Shown: positions 50,901 to 58,576 of the stretch, piece by piece
How positions within the stretch are numbered: the stretch's first letter is position 1
How the letters are laid out: each line of letters opens with the position of its first letter
NCBI RefSeq assembly: GCF_022440805.1
Contig: NZ_JAKNTK010000001.1
Location: 1,054,001-1,118,000, forward strand
Direction: 5' to 3'
Source of the DNA: Holdemania massiliensis
Lineage (GTDB): Bacteria > Bacillota_I > Bacilli_A > Erysipelotrichales > Erysipelotrichaceae
Length of the DNA stretch: 64,000 nucleotides
Notes under the pieces: model-generated
The model's input: only the letters and a program-made list of their open reading frames with translations
Told to the model about the DNA's origin: nothing
Database searches by the model: none
Position numbers and translations under genes: made by a program

Positions 50901-51490
50901 ATCCAGAAGGCAGCTACTTTGCTGGAGAAGGTATTGAAGCCGCCATTCAGTATCATTATGTCAACGAATGCGCATCCATTTCAGACTGGGCCTGTATTGC
51001 GGATACAAAACTGATCAATGCAGAAACATCAGCAGTTTTTGATCAAGGGGCTTTGCCTGTGAGAGAAAAATACGCTGTTGAAAATCATTACGAGGTACCG
51101 CTGCAAAGGCTTGGCGACAGCTTTATTTTGCCAATGATGTGGGCTACTCAATATGAAGGAAAGATTAATAATGAGCCTGTATTTGAGAATCTTGATGAGG
51201 ATGATCAAATACTGGAGGCCGGACATCGCTGGTATACAGATCCTTTGCAGGATCCGAAAGAGTTGACCTATATGCTTCAGGGGCAAAATCTGGCGGTGAA
51301 TGAGTTTTCATTCAGGCTGCTGCGAACAGCTATGATTGACAGTCGGCTAAAAGATCAATACCGGATAAAATTCGCTGATCCGCAGGACGCACTGACCTTT
51401 GATACTCCGCTGTGGCAGCCATACTTAGAATGGTTTGCCCAATTGGCAGGCAAAGAGCCGCTGGCCACTGGACTACCGAAACGAAATTAA
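47960..51490 (+). CDS. Large secreted Ig-like repeat protein of the Tad locus
   Basis: The 1176-residue product starts at a TTG overlapping the previous stop (TTGA). It has a Sec signal (KKRRIIIPLILIHLLFSLMPVQA). The centre (about 400-800) holds at least three Ig-like domains with D-x-AGN or DYAGN turns (QDEAGNTATV, EDQAGNRSVT, QDYAGNITTV, EDRAGNEGTS). The C-terminal 370 residues are unlike these and lack LPXTG or a membrane anchor. It is probably an adhesin or pilus-associated protein; attachment to the pilus is inference. Confidence 0.8.
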   Translation: MKKRRIIIPLILIHLLFSLMPVQADCTVMLFYSVKDWVAHQDFWDSEFTSDQQMVINSQQITAQFNALGTFSNPRRTDWEVLAGLKTLTVSGIENPDDPNFIAAFFGKPIHILDLQMEVQGWNENGEELEKTVWINAEMNWVNGRAELTSGERILSTKEKRITMNLQEREIRNLYVVFNESGPQCHYQLSYFQIPQYEVKEHIRWTPEKIENTDIRQVTVCLDGGTFNPDGTQGIWKKESAGVFTPSTSLLVQQEAEIQNQSDFYDYGRGGSIPAYANPDVVKGLDSYANLIQGWYTEEQGGGFRYRYYSYGSKGKAWPWIETKPGWGIQYTANPIYWTQNGNLPHQIWSSDDAGWCQHTTGSRSTPCYKYEGHSTNARLNSYDVTVATYKNLYDPKEHWIAEARYTLIDTLTQQKTDLGRMDGSPFAYTLDQSGRWQIEAWLQDEAGNTATVTSDHFLIDNIAPEVQFNPSGDETWKRQPIVISTKILDKHSGVKRWRWAVSVDGGMHFGRYGEWQETPSASLTLNQNGLNVIKVEAEDQAGNRSVTISDSYKIDQLPPVSERSWIEDETGKILADGNQVFTNWINGSAQLSVHTGKVEDRPANFNSGVHSVVAKTSQDKINLIPQNGMWSAPLSNDKEGRQTLTLTACDHAENCADIADLEWRADLRGPQIDWTLTPNDWTNTDVLIQIQAKDELSGVESLDVVQKVVQGEKAQFTVKENGKYQVSAQDYAGNITTVEVPVGNIDRLPPWAVFDPVEAETDDNEIEVSVTPQDDLSGVKRWRYRITYDEGQSFIRTSPWFEDETEQKVILTMAGQCQIVVEIEDRAGNEGTSISGYYQLHEGDASAGQLFVPAAHPGQVENAMLHVICAGCNPQKQQTVTVWLQDEVIFEQQLPALPEQTVRIPFELESETAQMRARVDYELDKDPDNNELQLNIAMISRQFKQTSEEQLEFNGPVMFTVTQGEDPSVANETLTLISPYPEGSYFAGEGIEAAIQYHYVNECASISDWACIADTKLINAETSAVFDQGALPVREKYAVENHYEVPLQRLGDSFILPMMWATQYEGKINNEPVFENLDEDDQILEAGHRWYTDPLQDPKELTYMLQGQNLAVNEFSFRLLRTAMIDSRLKDQYRIKFADPQDALTFDTPLWQPYLEWFAQLAGKEPLATGLPKRN

Positions 51491-51540
51491 AATCTGTTAT
51501 TAAATGCAAAGCTGTTCACAACGTCGGTTGCAAACAAAAT

Positions 51541-51563
51541 AAAAGCGAGCCCAGCTCGCTTTT
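51541..51563. terminator. Bidirectional terminator between Tad locus and Cys-Asp protein gene
   Basis: AAAAGCGAGC-CCA-GCTCGCTTTT is a perfect 10-bp stem with A/T flanks on both strands, overlapping the end of the minus-strand gene. Confidence 0.85.
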
Positions 51564-52086
51564 AATAGCGTTTAATAATCTTAATGGTAACTGAACATTT
51601 TCTGTAGGAACCTGTTTCGTCATTGCATCCAGTGGGCTGAGTTCTCTCAATACATTCTTTATGCTTTTGAAAGACAATCGTTCTTGGATGGCAAGCAGCA
51701 TCACAGTCATCCAAATTGGCATCGTCATCACAGTCACAATCACAGTCACAATCGCAGTCACAGCCGCAATCACAGTCACAGCCGCTGCCGCCAGTTTCGC
51801 CAGTTTCTCCGCCAGTTTCTCCCCCGGTACATCCTCCGGTTTCACTCCCGGTACATCCTCCGGTTTCACTCCCGGTACATCCGCAGTTCCATCCGCAGCC
51901 CTGATTTCCACCGCAGTTGCCATTGTCACAGCGGCATCCATCGTCACAGTCATCTTCGCAGCAATGATAAACAACCTCATTTTCTGCCTGTATCTGATCT
52001 TCCGGCGTATCCCAGCCATCATCGTCAAACAGAATACGCGGCTGGCGTTCCTTTCGCTGCTGTACTTTGATGTCAAGTTGATCCAT
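51562..52086 (-). CDS. Cysteine-aspartate repeat protein of unknown function
   Basis: The 174-residue product starts MDQLDIKVQQRKERQPRILF behind GGGAGG, well spaced. It contains 25 cysteines (14 percent). Residues 70-101 are Gly/Thr/Glu repeats (CTGSETGG), and 103-119 alternate Cys with Asp nearly perfectly. No signal peptide or membrane span is seen, so the cysteines are probably reduced unless it is exported another way. Dense Cys-Asp spacing suggests metal binding or a crosslinked surface layer; no family is recognised. A plus-strand frame rich in His and Ser is its shadow. Confidence 0.8.
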   Translation of the reverse strand: MDQLDIKVQQRKERQPRILFDDDGWDTPEDQIQAENEVVYHCCEDDCDDGCRCDNGNCGGNQGCGWNCGCTGSETGGCTGSETGGCTGGETGGETGETGGSGCDCDCGCDCDCDCDCDCDDDANLDDCDAACHPRTIVFQKHKECIERTQPTGCNDETGSYRKCSVTIKIIKRY

Positions 52087-52175
52087 AGGCTAATCCTCCC
52101 TTACTCTAATAACAGTGTATTCGGGGTTCGACAAGAAGTTACAAAATAATTAGAGAATAAAAAAGGATGGACGGA

Positions 52176-53234
52176 TTAAACAATTTCGTGGGTCCAGCCG
52201 TAAGAATCGGGAATCCGGCCCCATTGGATGCCTGTCAGCGTATCATAAAGCCACTGGGTCAGCGGTCCGATTTTCTCGTTGTGGATTCGGATTGTCTCAC
52301 CCTTGTAATGAAGTTGACCAATAGGAGAGATGACTGCCGCAGTGCCAGTTCCAAATGCTTCTTCAAGTTGTCCAGTCCGTCCGGCTTCCATCAATTCATC
52401 GATGGTCAGCGGCCGTTCTTTAACGGAAAGACCATGTTCACGCATCAGATGCAGAATTGAATCCCGGGTAATCCCCGGGAGAATAGTTCCATCTAACGGC
52501 GCTGTGATCAGCTGTCCTTTAATTTTGAACATTGCGTTCATTGTTCCGACTTCTTCAACATATTTCCGTTCTTTTCCATCCAGCCATAAGACCTGAGAAA
52601 AACCACAACGCGCGGCTTGAGCTTGAGCGATAATGCTGGCGGCATAGTTGCCACCGCATTTAACCGCGCCTGTACCGCCGGGAGTTGCTCGTATATATTC
52701 ATCTTCAACATAGATGCGGACCGGATTCAATCCATCAGCATAATAGGCACCGACGGGCGAGAGAAGAATCATAAATTTGTATTTGCTGGAAGGATGGACA
52801 CCAACAGCGGCTTCTGTCGCAAAAACAAATGGCCGGATGTATAACGACGATGGGGCAATCGGAACCCAATCTCGTTCCACTCGAAGCAAAGCTTCAAGGC
52901 ATTCCAAAAATAAAGCTTCCGGAATTTCCGGCATGCATAAACGTTGATTGGATTGGATTAACCGGCGGGCATTCATTTCTGGGCGAAATAATAAAATCCG
53001 TCCGTCTTCCGTGCGGTAAGCCTTTAGTCCTTCAAAGGTTTCCTGGGCGTAGTGCAGCACCAGCGAAGCTGGATCCAGCATCAGCGGTCCGTAGGGACGA
53101 ATTTGAGCATCATGCCAGCCTAGCTGTTCATCATAATCCATCTCGAACATGTAGTCTGTGAAAATTTTGCCGAAACCAAAATCAGACTCGGGTTTGGGTT
53201 TAAGCTGAGCGGCGGGGATAAAATGAATATGCAT
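52176..53234 (-). CDS. ilvE: Branched-chain amino-acid aminotransferase (class IV, PLP)
   Basis: The 352-residue product interconverts Leu/Ile/Val and their 2-keto acids. Class IV features are visible: YAQETFEGLKAYRT early, the PLP-lysine in GGTGAVKCGGNYAAS, the ERKYVEEVGTMNAMF strand, and GTILPGITRDSIL. The start at 53234 suits AAAGGA; the ATG at 53243 lies inside that site. Length is normal for group II BCATs (about 350). Confidence 0.95.
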   Translation of the reverse strand: MHIHFIPAAQLKPKPESDFGFGKIFTDYMFEMDYDEQLGWHDAQIRPYGPLMLDPASLVLHYAQETFEGLKAYRTEDGRILLFRPEMNARRLIQSNQRLCMPEIPEALFLECLEALLRVERDWVPIAPSSLYIRPFVFATEAAVGVHPSSKYKFMILLSPVGAYYADGLNPVRIYVEDEYIRATPGGTGAVKCGGNYAASIIAQAQAARCGFSQVLWLDGKERKYVEEVGTMNAMFKIKGQLITAPLDGTILPGITRDSILHLMREHGLSVKERPLTIDELMEAGRTGQLEEAFGTGTAAVISPIGQLHYKGETIRIHNEKIGPLTQWLYDTLTGIQWGRIPDSYGWTHEIV

Positions 53235-53268
53235 CGCAATCATCCTTTCTGTATGAAATAATGAGAAA

Positions 53269-53296
53269 ATAATAAACCAAAGCTGAAAAAAGTCAA
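53269..53296 (-). promoter_or_regulatory. Sigma-A promoter of ilvE
   Basis: Minus-strand TTGACT, 16-bp spacer, TATTAT. An imperfect TTTTCAT/ATGAAAA palindrome lies just upstream (about 53302-53318), a possible CodY-type site. Confidence 0.7.
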
Positions 53297-53482
53297 CGGA
53301 TTTTTCATTAGATGAAAATTGTTTCTTTTGAGATCGAACAGATCAGGTGTGTAGTGGCTTGAAATATTTTTTGCACTGTTCTTCTATTGTTGCCATTAAA
53401 TCAAAGAACCACTGGAAATTCTTGTTTCATTTCATTGATGGATGAAAGAATTTACAAGAACTGAAAAGTTTTTAATTTGCGC

Positions 53483-53511
53483 TTGACAAGAGAGAGATGA
53501 CGCTGTAAACT
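53483..53511 (+). promoter_or_regulatory. Sigma-A promoter of the T-box leader
   Basis: Consensus TTGACA, 17-bp spacer, TAAACT. Confidence 0.8.
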
Positions 53512-53524
53512 GGGGTTAATCAAA

Positions 53525-53750
53525 ATCTGTGAACAGAAGAGTAGTTGTGGATAAGGTCTGAAGCGAGCGAACAAGGGTGAAAGGTTCGCGGCCAAACCAT
53601 AATGAAGCGCATCTGGGAGATGGAATTCTGAATAAAATAGGAATTCACGTGTTTCCGCGTTAAGGATTGAGGGGGTTGGCTCTTGCAGTCAGCAACTAGA
53701 ATGGTACCGCGATCAATCGTTTCTAGATATTTGGAAACGATTTTTTTGTT
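53525..53750 (+). promoter_or_regulatory. T-box leader, probable arginine specificity
   Basis: The leader shows an AGTAG turn, an apical GCGAAC/GTTCGC stem, a GAAGCGCATCTGGGAG specifier-loop strand, and the T-box itself (AGAATGGTACCGCG at about 53697-53711). The terminator ATCGTTTC/GAAACGAT with seven T follows (53716-53747). Aligned to usual T-boxes, the specifier codon reads CGC (Arg) followed by A; GCG (Ala) or AAG (Lys) are less likely readings. Uncharged tRNA would allow transcription of the lipoprotein gene. Confidence 0.85.
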
Positions 53751-53844
53751 ATCAAGGACCGTCTATTGCTTCTGTTATCAGCATACCCTACGCTGGCGGG
53801 AGTTATTCTTCCGCGGGTTATACCAGTAAAGGAAGGGAAAGAAA

Positions 53845-55485
53845 ATGAAAAAGCTAGGAATTATCCTCTGTGCGGCTATGCTTGTGTTAGTCAGCGCATG
53901 CTCTGGCGGCAACAGCAATTCCGGTACAACGATCGGAACCGATCCGCAGAATCTGAAGGTTGCGATGGGCGGACAGATTACAACACTGGATCCAGGGTTG
54001 AGTACGGAAACCGTCAACAACTACATTCTTCGGCATACAACGGCCGGACTGTTTCGTCAGGATGAGGACAACAACATCGTTAATGATCTGTGCGAAAGTT
54101 ATTCTGTTTCAGATGATGGTCTGACTTATACTTTCAAAATCAGAGAAGGCGTCATATGGAGTGACGATCAGCCGCTGACTTCCAAGGATTTTGAATACGC
54201 GATTCTTCGGAATCTGACCTACGGCGCAGAAAATTCATGGGCAGTTTATTATCCGAGTTCCTATTTAAAAGGCGCGGAGGAGATTTTGGCCGACGATACG
54301 TTTGATCCGGAAAACAACACTATTGAAGGTATTGAAACACCAGATGATCAGACTTTGATCCTGAATTTGAAGAAGCCTTGCGCTTGGTTCCCGCAGATGC
54401 TGACCAACAATGTCTGGAAGCCGCTGCGTGCTGATTTCGCTGATCAGCATGAATCAGTATGGGCTCTGAAGCCAGGCTATCCGTCAGTTGGACCTTACCT
54501 TTTAGAAGAATGCAATGAAAATGAAAAAGCAATCATTGTTAAAAACGATAAGTATTATGATGCCGATTCGGTCATCATGCCTAAGATCACGTTCTTGGTT
54601 ATGAGTGATACGGATGCGCAGGCGTTGGCGTTTAAAAACAGCGAGATAGATATTGCGCTCAATATTACGCCGACTTTGGCTGAAAATTATTCCAATCAAA
54701 GCGAAATTTGGAATAAGCCGGATGTTTCCAATTACTTCCTGGCAATCAATTCCGGTTCTACAGGTCCGGAAACAATGCAGAATGTCGATGTCCGTCGTGC
54801 TTTAGCGTTGGCGATTGATAAAGAAGCGCTGGTGACTGCCGTCGGCAGCAGTGAATATTACAAAGTTCTCAATGGCTATATTCCGGAAGGATTAGCGGGA
54901 GCTGAAGGTGATTTCCGTCTGGAAGAAGATGCGAAGGAAAAATATCTGGAATATGATCCGGAAGAAGCGAAGGCCCTGCTGGCAAAAGCCGGTTATGATG
55001 AAAACAATCCGCTGAAAATTGTTTACAAATATTCACAGACTCAGCTGCATGCCGACGTAGCTCAGATTTTGCAGCAGATGTGGGATAAAATTGGCATTGA
55101 CTGCGAACTGACAGTCGTCGAGTCCGGCGTCTTCTATGATCAGATCGACAATGGTGACTTTGAAATCTGCCGATACGGCTACAGTGCTGGCGATGATCCA
55201 TCACAGTATTTAAGCTTGTGGACAACTGGCCAGCAGGTCGTTGCCGCTGTGGATGATCCGGCATATGACAAGATGGTGGATGAAGCGGGATATCTTGTTG
55301 ATCATGCAGAATACATGAATGCCCTGCATGCTGCTGAACGCTATCTGGTGGAAGAAATGGTCTATGTTATTCCGCTGTTCAACTACAATACACCTTGCCT
55401 GTTAAAGTCCAACATAAAGAATGTTCAGATGTGGGGACTCAATCCATACTACGGCGGTGTCAGCGTCGAAGCAGCGGCTGAGTAA
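53845..55485 (+). CDS. Oligopeptide-type substrate-binding lipoprotein under T-box control
   Basis: The 546-residue product is a lipoprotein (MKKLGIILCAAMLVLVSAC with lipobox at residue 19) of SBP family 5. It is closely related to the lipoprotein at 442-2079 along its whole length (GGQITTLDPGL, RHLTAGLF/RHTTAGLF, VDVRRALALAIDKEALV). Its own promoter, T-box and downstream terminator make it a separately regulated receptor, probably serving the OppBCDF-type transporter that follows. Confidence 0.93.
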   Translation: MKKLGIILCAAMLVLVSACSGGNSNSGTTIGTDPQNLKVAMGGQITTLDPGLSTETVNNYILRHTTAGLFRQDEDNNIVNDLCESYSVSDDGLTYTFKIREGVIWSDDQPLTSKDFEYAILRNLTYGAENSWAVYYPSSYLKGAEEILADDTFDPENNTIEGIETPDDQTLILNLKKPCAWFPQMLTNNVWKPLRADFADQHESVWALKPGYPSVGPYLLEECNENEKAIIVKNDKYYDADSVIMPKITFLVMSDTDAQALAFKNSEIDIALNITPTLAENYSNQSEIWNKPDVSNYFLAINSGSTGPETMQNVDVRRALALAIDKEALVTAVGSSEYYKVLNGYIPEGLAGAEGDFRLEEDAKEKYLEYDPEEAKALLAKAGYDENNPLKIVYKYSQTQLHADVAQILQQMWDKIGIDCELTVVESGVFYDQIDNGDFEICRYGYSAGDDPSQYLSLWTTGQQVVAAVDDPAYDKMVDEAGYLVDHAEYMNALHAAERYLVEEMVYVIPLFNYNTPCLLKSNIKNVQMWGLNPYYGGVSVEAAAE

Positions 55486-55497
55486 TCTTCAAGGAGT

Positions 55498-55528
55498 AAG
55501 GGTGGTTCACTCCATCCTTCTTCTTTTT
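55498..55528 (+). terminator. Terminator after the T-box-controlled lipoprotein gene
   Basis: AAGGGTGG/CCATCCTT stem (one G-U) with a 6-nt loop, followed by CTTCTTTTT. Confidence 0.7.
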
Positions 55529-55679
55529 AAAATGAAAATCTGCTTGCGAATAGGACTGACAGCAAATCAGAAAAATTCTTGCTTCCAGCAAAGGGAAAAG
55601 CCGGAATTCAATCTGGAAATGAATTTAATAAATATCAGACTGCAATGATTAAGGAAGATGCGAAATAATGAAAATTCTG

Positions 55680-55719
55680 AAAATGTTTTCATGAAAACTT
55701 TATAAATATTTCATGAAAG
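55680..55719. promoter_or_regulatory. Palindromic CodY-like operator upstream of lipoprotein gene
   Basis: GTTTTC-AT-GAAAAC followed 14 bp later by TTTCATGAAA, ending just before the -35. The first part resembles the element at 57501 and the CodY consensus AATTTTCWGAAAATT. Confidence 0.45.
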
Positions 55720-55721
55720 TG

Positions 55722-55749
55722 TTGACATTTGATTCCTGGGGTGTAAAAT
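55722..55749 (+). promoter_or_regulatory. Sigma-A promoter of the third lipoprotein gene
   Basis: TTGACA, 16-bp spacer, TAAAAT. Confidence 0.8.
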
Positions 55750-55784
55750 TAAAAACAATCCAGAAAGAGAATGGGGGATTCTAT

Positions 55785-57431
55785 ATGAAAAAGTGGATCG
55801 CATTAGTTTGTTCCTGCATGCTTCTTTTCGCAGGCTGTACGACCAAGCAAGAGGGAACGGCCGGCTCCGGTCAGCCGGCAACCGATGATTCAGTGAAAGC
55901 AAACGAACTGACCGTAGCGGTTGGAGCTCAGTTTACGACATTGGATCCGGCACTGAATTCCGAACTCATCAACGGGTATGTTATGCAGCATACTTACAGT
56001 ACTTTATTTACTAAGGATGAAGATAACAATCTGATTCCAGATCTGGCAGAAAGCTGTGAAATCAGTGAAGATGGCCTGACTTATACGGTAAAACTGAAGG
56101 AAGGCATTGAATGGAGCGATGGTGTTCCATTAACGGCTGAACATTTCCGTTACGGGATTGTCCGAGCTTTAACCTATGGCGCAGAAAATGCGTGGTCAAT
56201 TTACAATCTGGTTACGTACTTGGATGGCGCAGCGGCGTATGAAAGCGATGATACTCAGGATGCAGAAACTCTGCAGATTCCTGGTGTTCAGGCAGTGGAT
56301 GATACTACCTTGGTCTTCCAGCTGATCAAGCCGTGTGCATTCTTCAAGGCCTTGTTGAATTCCTATGCGTTCATGCCGGTTCGTGCCGACTTCGCACCGC
56401 AGCATGATTCCACGTGGTCTTTCACACCGGGCTATCCGAGCGTGGGTCCTTACACTCTGGAAGAATGCAATGAGAATGATAAGATTATTGTTGCAAAGAA
56501 TGAAAACTACTACCGTGCCAATGAGATTACCCTGGACAAAATTACCTTCCAGGTTATGACAGATATGGATGCTCAGGCTCTGGCATTTAAGAACAATGAT
56601 ATTGATATCGCTCTGCGTGTGAATTCCACATTACCTTTAACCTATGAAAACAAAGATGAATTGTGGAAAGTTGAGAGTCCTTCAAATTACTTCTTAGTTG
56701 TTAACAGCGGTCCAACAGGTCCGGAATGGATGCAGGATGTCCGTGTTCGCCGTGCACTGGCACTGGCGATTGATAAAGAAGCTTTGGTCACAGCAGTCGG
56801 CGATCCTTCTTATTATGTACCGTTAGACGGTTATGTCCCGAATGGATTAAAGGGGTCAGAGAAAGATTTCCGTACCGAAAGTGATGAAAAAGAAAAATTC
56901 CTGGAATATGATCCGGAAGAAGCTAAAAATCTGTTGAAGGAAGCAGGTTATGATGAATCCAATCCGCTGAAGATTACGTATAAGTATTCTCAGACCACAC
57001 TGCATGCGGACGTTGCGGCAGTTCTGCAGGGAATGTGGAAGTCGATCGGCGTAGAGTGTGATTTGGAAGTAGTCGAATCCGGCGTTTATTACAATCAGAT
57101 TTTCAATGGTGACTTTGAAATTGCCCGTTATGGCTACACTGCCAGTGATGACCCATCCCAGTTTCTGACATTGTGGACAACAACGCAGCAGCAGACACCA
57201 GCGGTGGATGATCCGGAATATGACAAAATGATGGATGCGGCGACTTACATTGTTGATTATAACGAGTACATGGAAGCACTGCATAACATTGAACACTATC
57301 TGGTTCAGGAGAATGTCTATGTAATCCCGCTGTTCAATTACGGCGATCCGATGCTGAAGAAAACATACGTTCAGAATACGACGCATGTCGGCGCTACGCC
57401 GTTCTATGGTTATTGCACGATCGAAAAGTAA
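55785..57431 (+). CDS. oppA: Oligopeptide-type substrate-binding lipoprotein
   Basis: The 548-residue product starts MKKWIALVCSCMLLFAGC (lipobox, C18) at 55785 behind GGGGG; the open frame from 55713 runs across the promoter and is not a real start. It is an SBP family 5 protein, more distant from the other two (VGAQFTTLDPALNSELI). As the gene nearest the permease operon it is probably its principal receptor, made at higher level because of the hairpin that follows. Confidence 0.93.
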   Translation: MKKWIALVCSCMLLFAGCTTKQEGTAGSGQPATDDSVKANELTVAVGAQFTTLDPALNSELINGYVMQHTYSTLFTKDEDNNLIPDLAESCEISEDGLTYTVKLKEGIEWSDGVPLTAEHFRYGIVRALTYGAENAWSIYNLVTYLDGAAAYESDDTQDAETLQIPGVQAVDDTTLVFQLIKPCAFFKALLNSYAFMPVRADFAPQHDSTWSFTPGYPSVGPYTLEECNENDKIIVAKNENYYRANEITLDKITFQVMTDMDAQALAFKNNDIDIALRVNSTLPLTYENKDELWKVESPSNYFLVVNSGPTGPEWMQDVRVRRALALAIDKEALVTAVGDPSYYVPLDGYVPNGLKGSEKDFRTESDEKEKFLEYDPEEAKNLLKEAGYDESNPLKITYKYSQTTLHADVAAVLQGMWKSIGVECDLEVVESGVYYNQIFNGDFEIARYGYTASDDPSQFLTLWTTTQQQTPAVDDPEYDKMMDAATYIVDYNEYMEALHNIEHYLVQENVYVIPLFNYGDPMLKKTYVQNTTHVGATPFYGYCTIEK

Positions 57432-57440
57432 TGACTTTTT

Positions 57441-57464
57441 AGAGGTCTGGCTGTCCAGACCTCT
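57441..57464 (+). terminator. Stable hairpin between receptor and permease genes
   Basis: AGAGGTCTGG-CTGT-CCAGACCTCT is a perfect 10-bp stem. No T run follows directly, so it may stabilise the receptor mRNA as much as terminate it. Confidence 0.6.
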
Positions 57465-57500
57465 TCCCCTGTCGGGGAAGCGATTGAAAAATCTTGATGG

Positions 57501-57527
57501 AAAATGTTTCAGAAAACTTTATGAAAC
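57501..57527. promoter_or_regulatory. CodY-like operator upstream of permease operon
   Basis: ATGTTTCAGAAAACT matches the CodY consensus AATTTTCWGAAAATT at 12 of 15 positions. The surrounding AAAATGTTT..GAAAACTTTAT is shared with 55680-55703. It ends 4 bp before the -35. Confidence 0.5.
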
Positions 57528-57530
57528 AAA

Positions 57531-57559
57531 TTGACAAGAGGTCTAAAAAAAGATAGAAT
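57531..57559 (+). promoter_or_regulatory. Sigma-A promoter of the oppBCDF operon
   Basis: TTGACA, 17-bp spacer, TAGAAT. Confidence 0.82.
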
Positions 57560-57639
57560 AAAACCATTACAAAAACTTTGGATTCAGTCTGTCCGGTCAT
57601 GATTGAATCGACAGTTTTTGCAGGAAAGGGGGCTTTTTA

Positions 57640-58563
57640 ATGTTTAAATATGTATTAAAACGGATCGGCGTCGGAATATTGACGTTGTTCATTCTGGCTA
57701 CCGTTACCTTTTTTTTGATGAAGATTATACCAGGTTCACCCTTTGCCGGTGAAAATACGAAAATCCCGGCTTCGGTTCAGGAAAAGTTGATGGCGAAGTA
57801 CAATCTGGACAAGCCGGTATTGGAACAGTATGTAATTTATATGAAAAATGCTGTTCGCGGGGACTTTGGCGTATCCACACAGCGCAAAGGCCGAAGCGTC
57901 AATGATATCATTGCGATCGGGATGCCGGTTACAGCCAAGCTGGGCTTTGTTTCCTTCGTTATTGCGATGGTTGTCGGAATCACGCTGGGAACGATTGCGG
58001 CATTTACCAAACACAAATGGGTCGACAATCTTGTTATTGCGATTGCGACGGCCGGTGTCAGTATTCCAGGCTTTCTCTTGGCGCTGCTGCTCATGATTGT
58101 GTTTGGCGTCTGGCTGCATATCTTCCCGATTGTCGGTTTGTCAAGCTGGAAACATTATGTGCTGCCGGCAGTTTCTCTGGCACTTTCGCCGATTGCGATG
58201 ATTGCTCGTCTGACGCGGTCGAGCATGATGGAAGTTATGCGTCAGGATTATATGGTCTTAGCCCGTTCAAAGGGTTCCTCACAGTTAAAGGTTATCGTAA
58301 AGCATGGCTTGAAAAATGCAATGATTCCGGTCATCACTTATGCCGGACCGTTGATTGCGACGTTAATGACAGGGTCCTTTGTTATTGAAAGTCTGTTCTC
58401 AGTTCCGGGCATCGGGGCTGAATATGTCACCAGTATCTCCAATCGTGACTACACGATGATTATGGGGCTGACGATCTTCTTTGGCGCCTTCATTATCATT
58501 GCCAATATTATTACCGATATATTAAACGCTGTCGTTGATCCGCGGATCAAGCTGGACAGCTAG
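57640..58563 (+). CDS. oppB: Oligopeptide ABC transporter permease (OppB-type)
   Basis: The 307-residue product has about six membrane spans and the binding-protein-dependent permease signature (EAA loop: MVLARSKGSSQLKVIVKHGLKNAMIP). The opening KYVLKRIGVGILTLFILATVTFFLMKIIPG is typical OppB/DppB. It pairs with the following permease. Confidence 0.95.
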   Translation: MFKYVLKRIGVGILTLFILATVTFFLMKIIPGSPFAGENTKIPASVQEKLMAKYNLDKPVLEQYVIYMKNAVRGDFGVSTQRKGRSVNDIIAIGMPVTAKLGFVSFVIAMVVGITLGTIAAFTKHKWVDNLVIAIATAGVSIPGFLLALLLMIVFGVWLHIFPIVGLSSWKHYVLPAVSLALSPIAMIARLTRSSMMEVMRQDYMVLARSKGSSQLKVIVKHGLKNAMIPVITYAGPLIATLMTGSFVIESLFSVPGIGAEYVTSISNRDYTMIMGLTIFFGAFIIIANIITDILNAVVDPRIKLDS

Positions 58564-58576
58564 AAAGGAGCTGGCG

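Noticed and set aside
51740..51900. CRISPR-like short repeats
   Set aside because: The repeats are in-frame codon repeats of the Cys/Gly-rich protein, with no spacers and no cas genes nearby.
51684..52149. Plus-strand frames with His-Ser or Ser-Gln repeats over the Cys-Asp gene
   Set aside because: They are shadows of the repetitive Cys-Asp codons; only the minus strand has a proper ribosome binding site and terminator.
53521..53750. Lysine or leucine specificity for the T-box next to ilvE
   Set aside because: No CTC (Leu) codon lies in the specifier strand; AAG (Lys) is there but is followed by C rather than the usual purine. CGC fits better, though a fold is needed to be sure.
55713..55784. 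Longer N-terminus for the third lipoprotein
   Set aside because: The extra codons lie across the TTGACA/TAAAAT promoter, and the lipoprotein signal begins at 55785.
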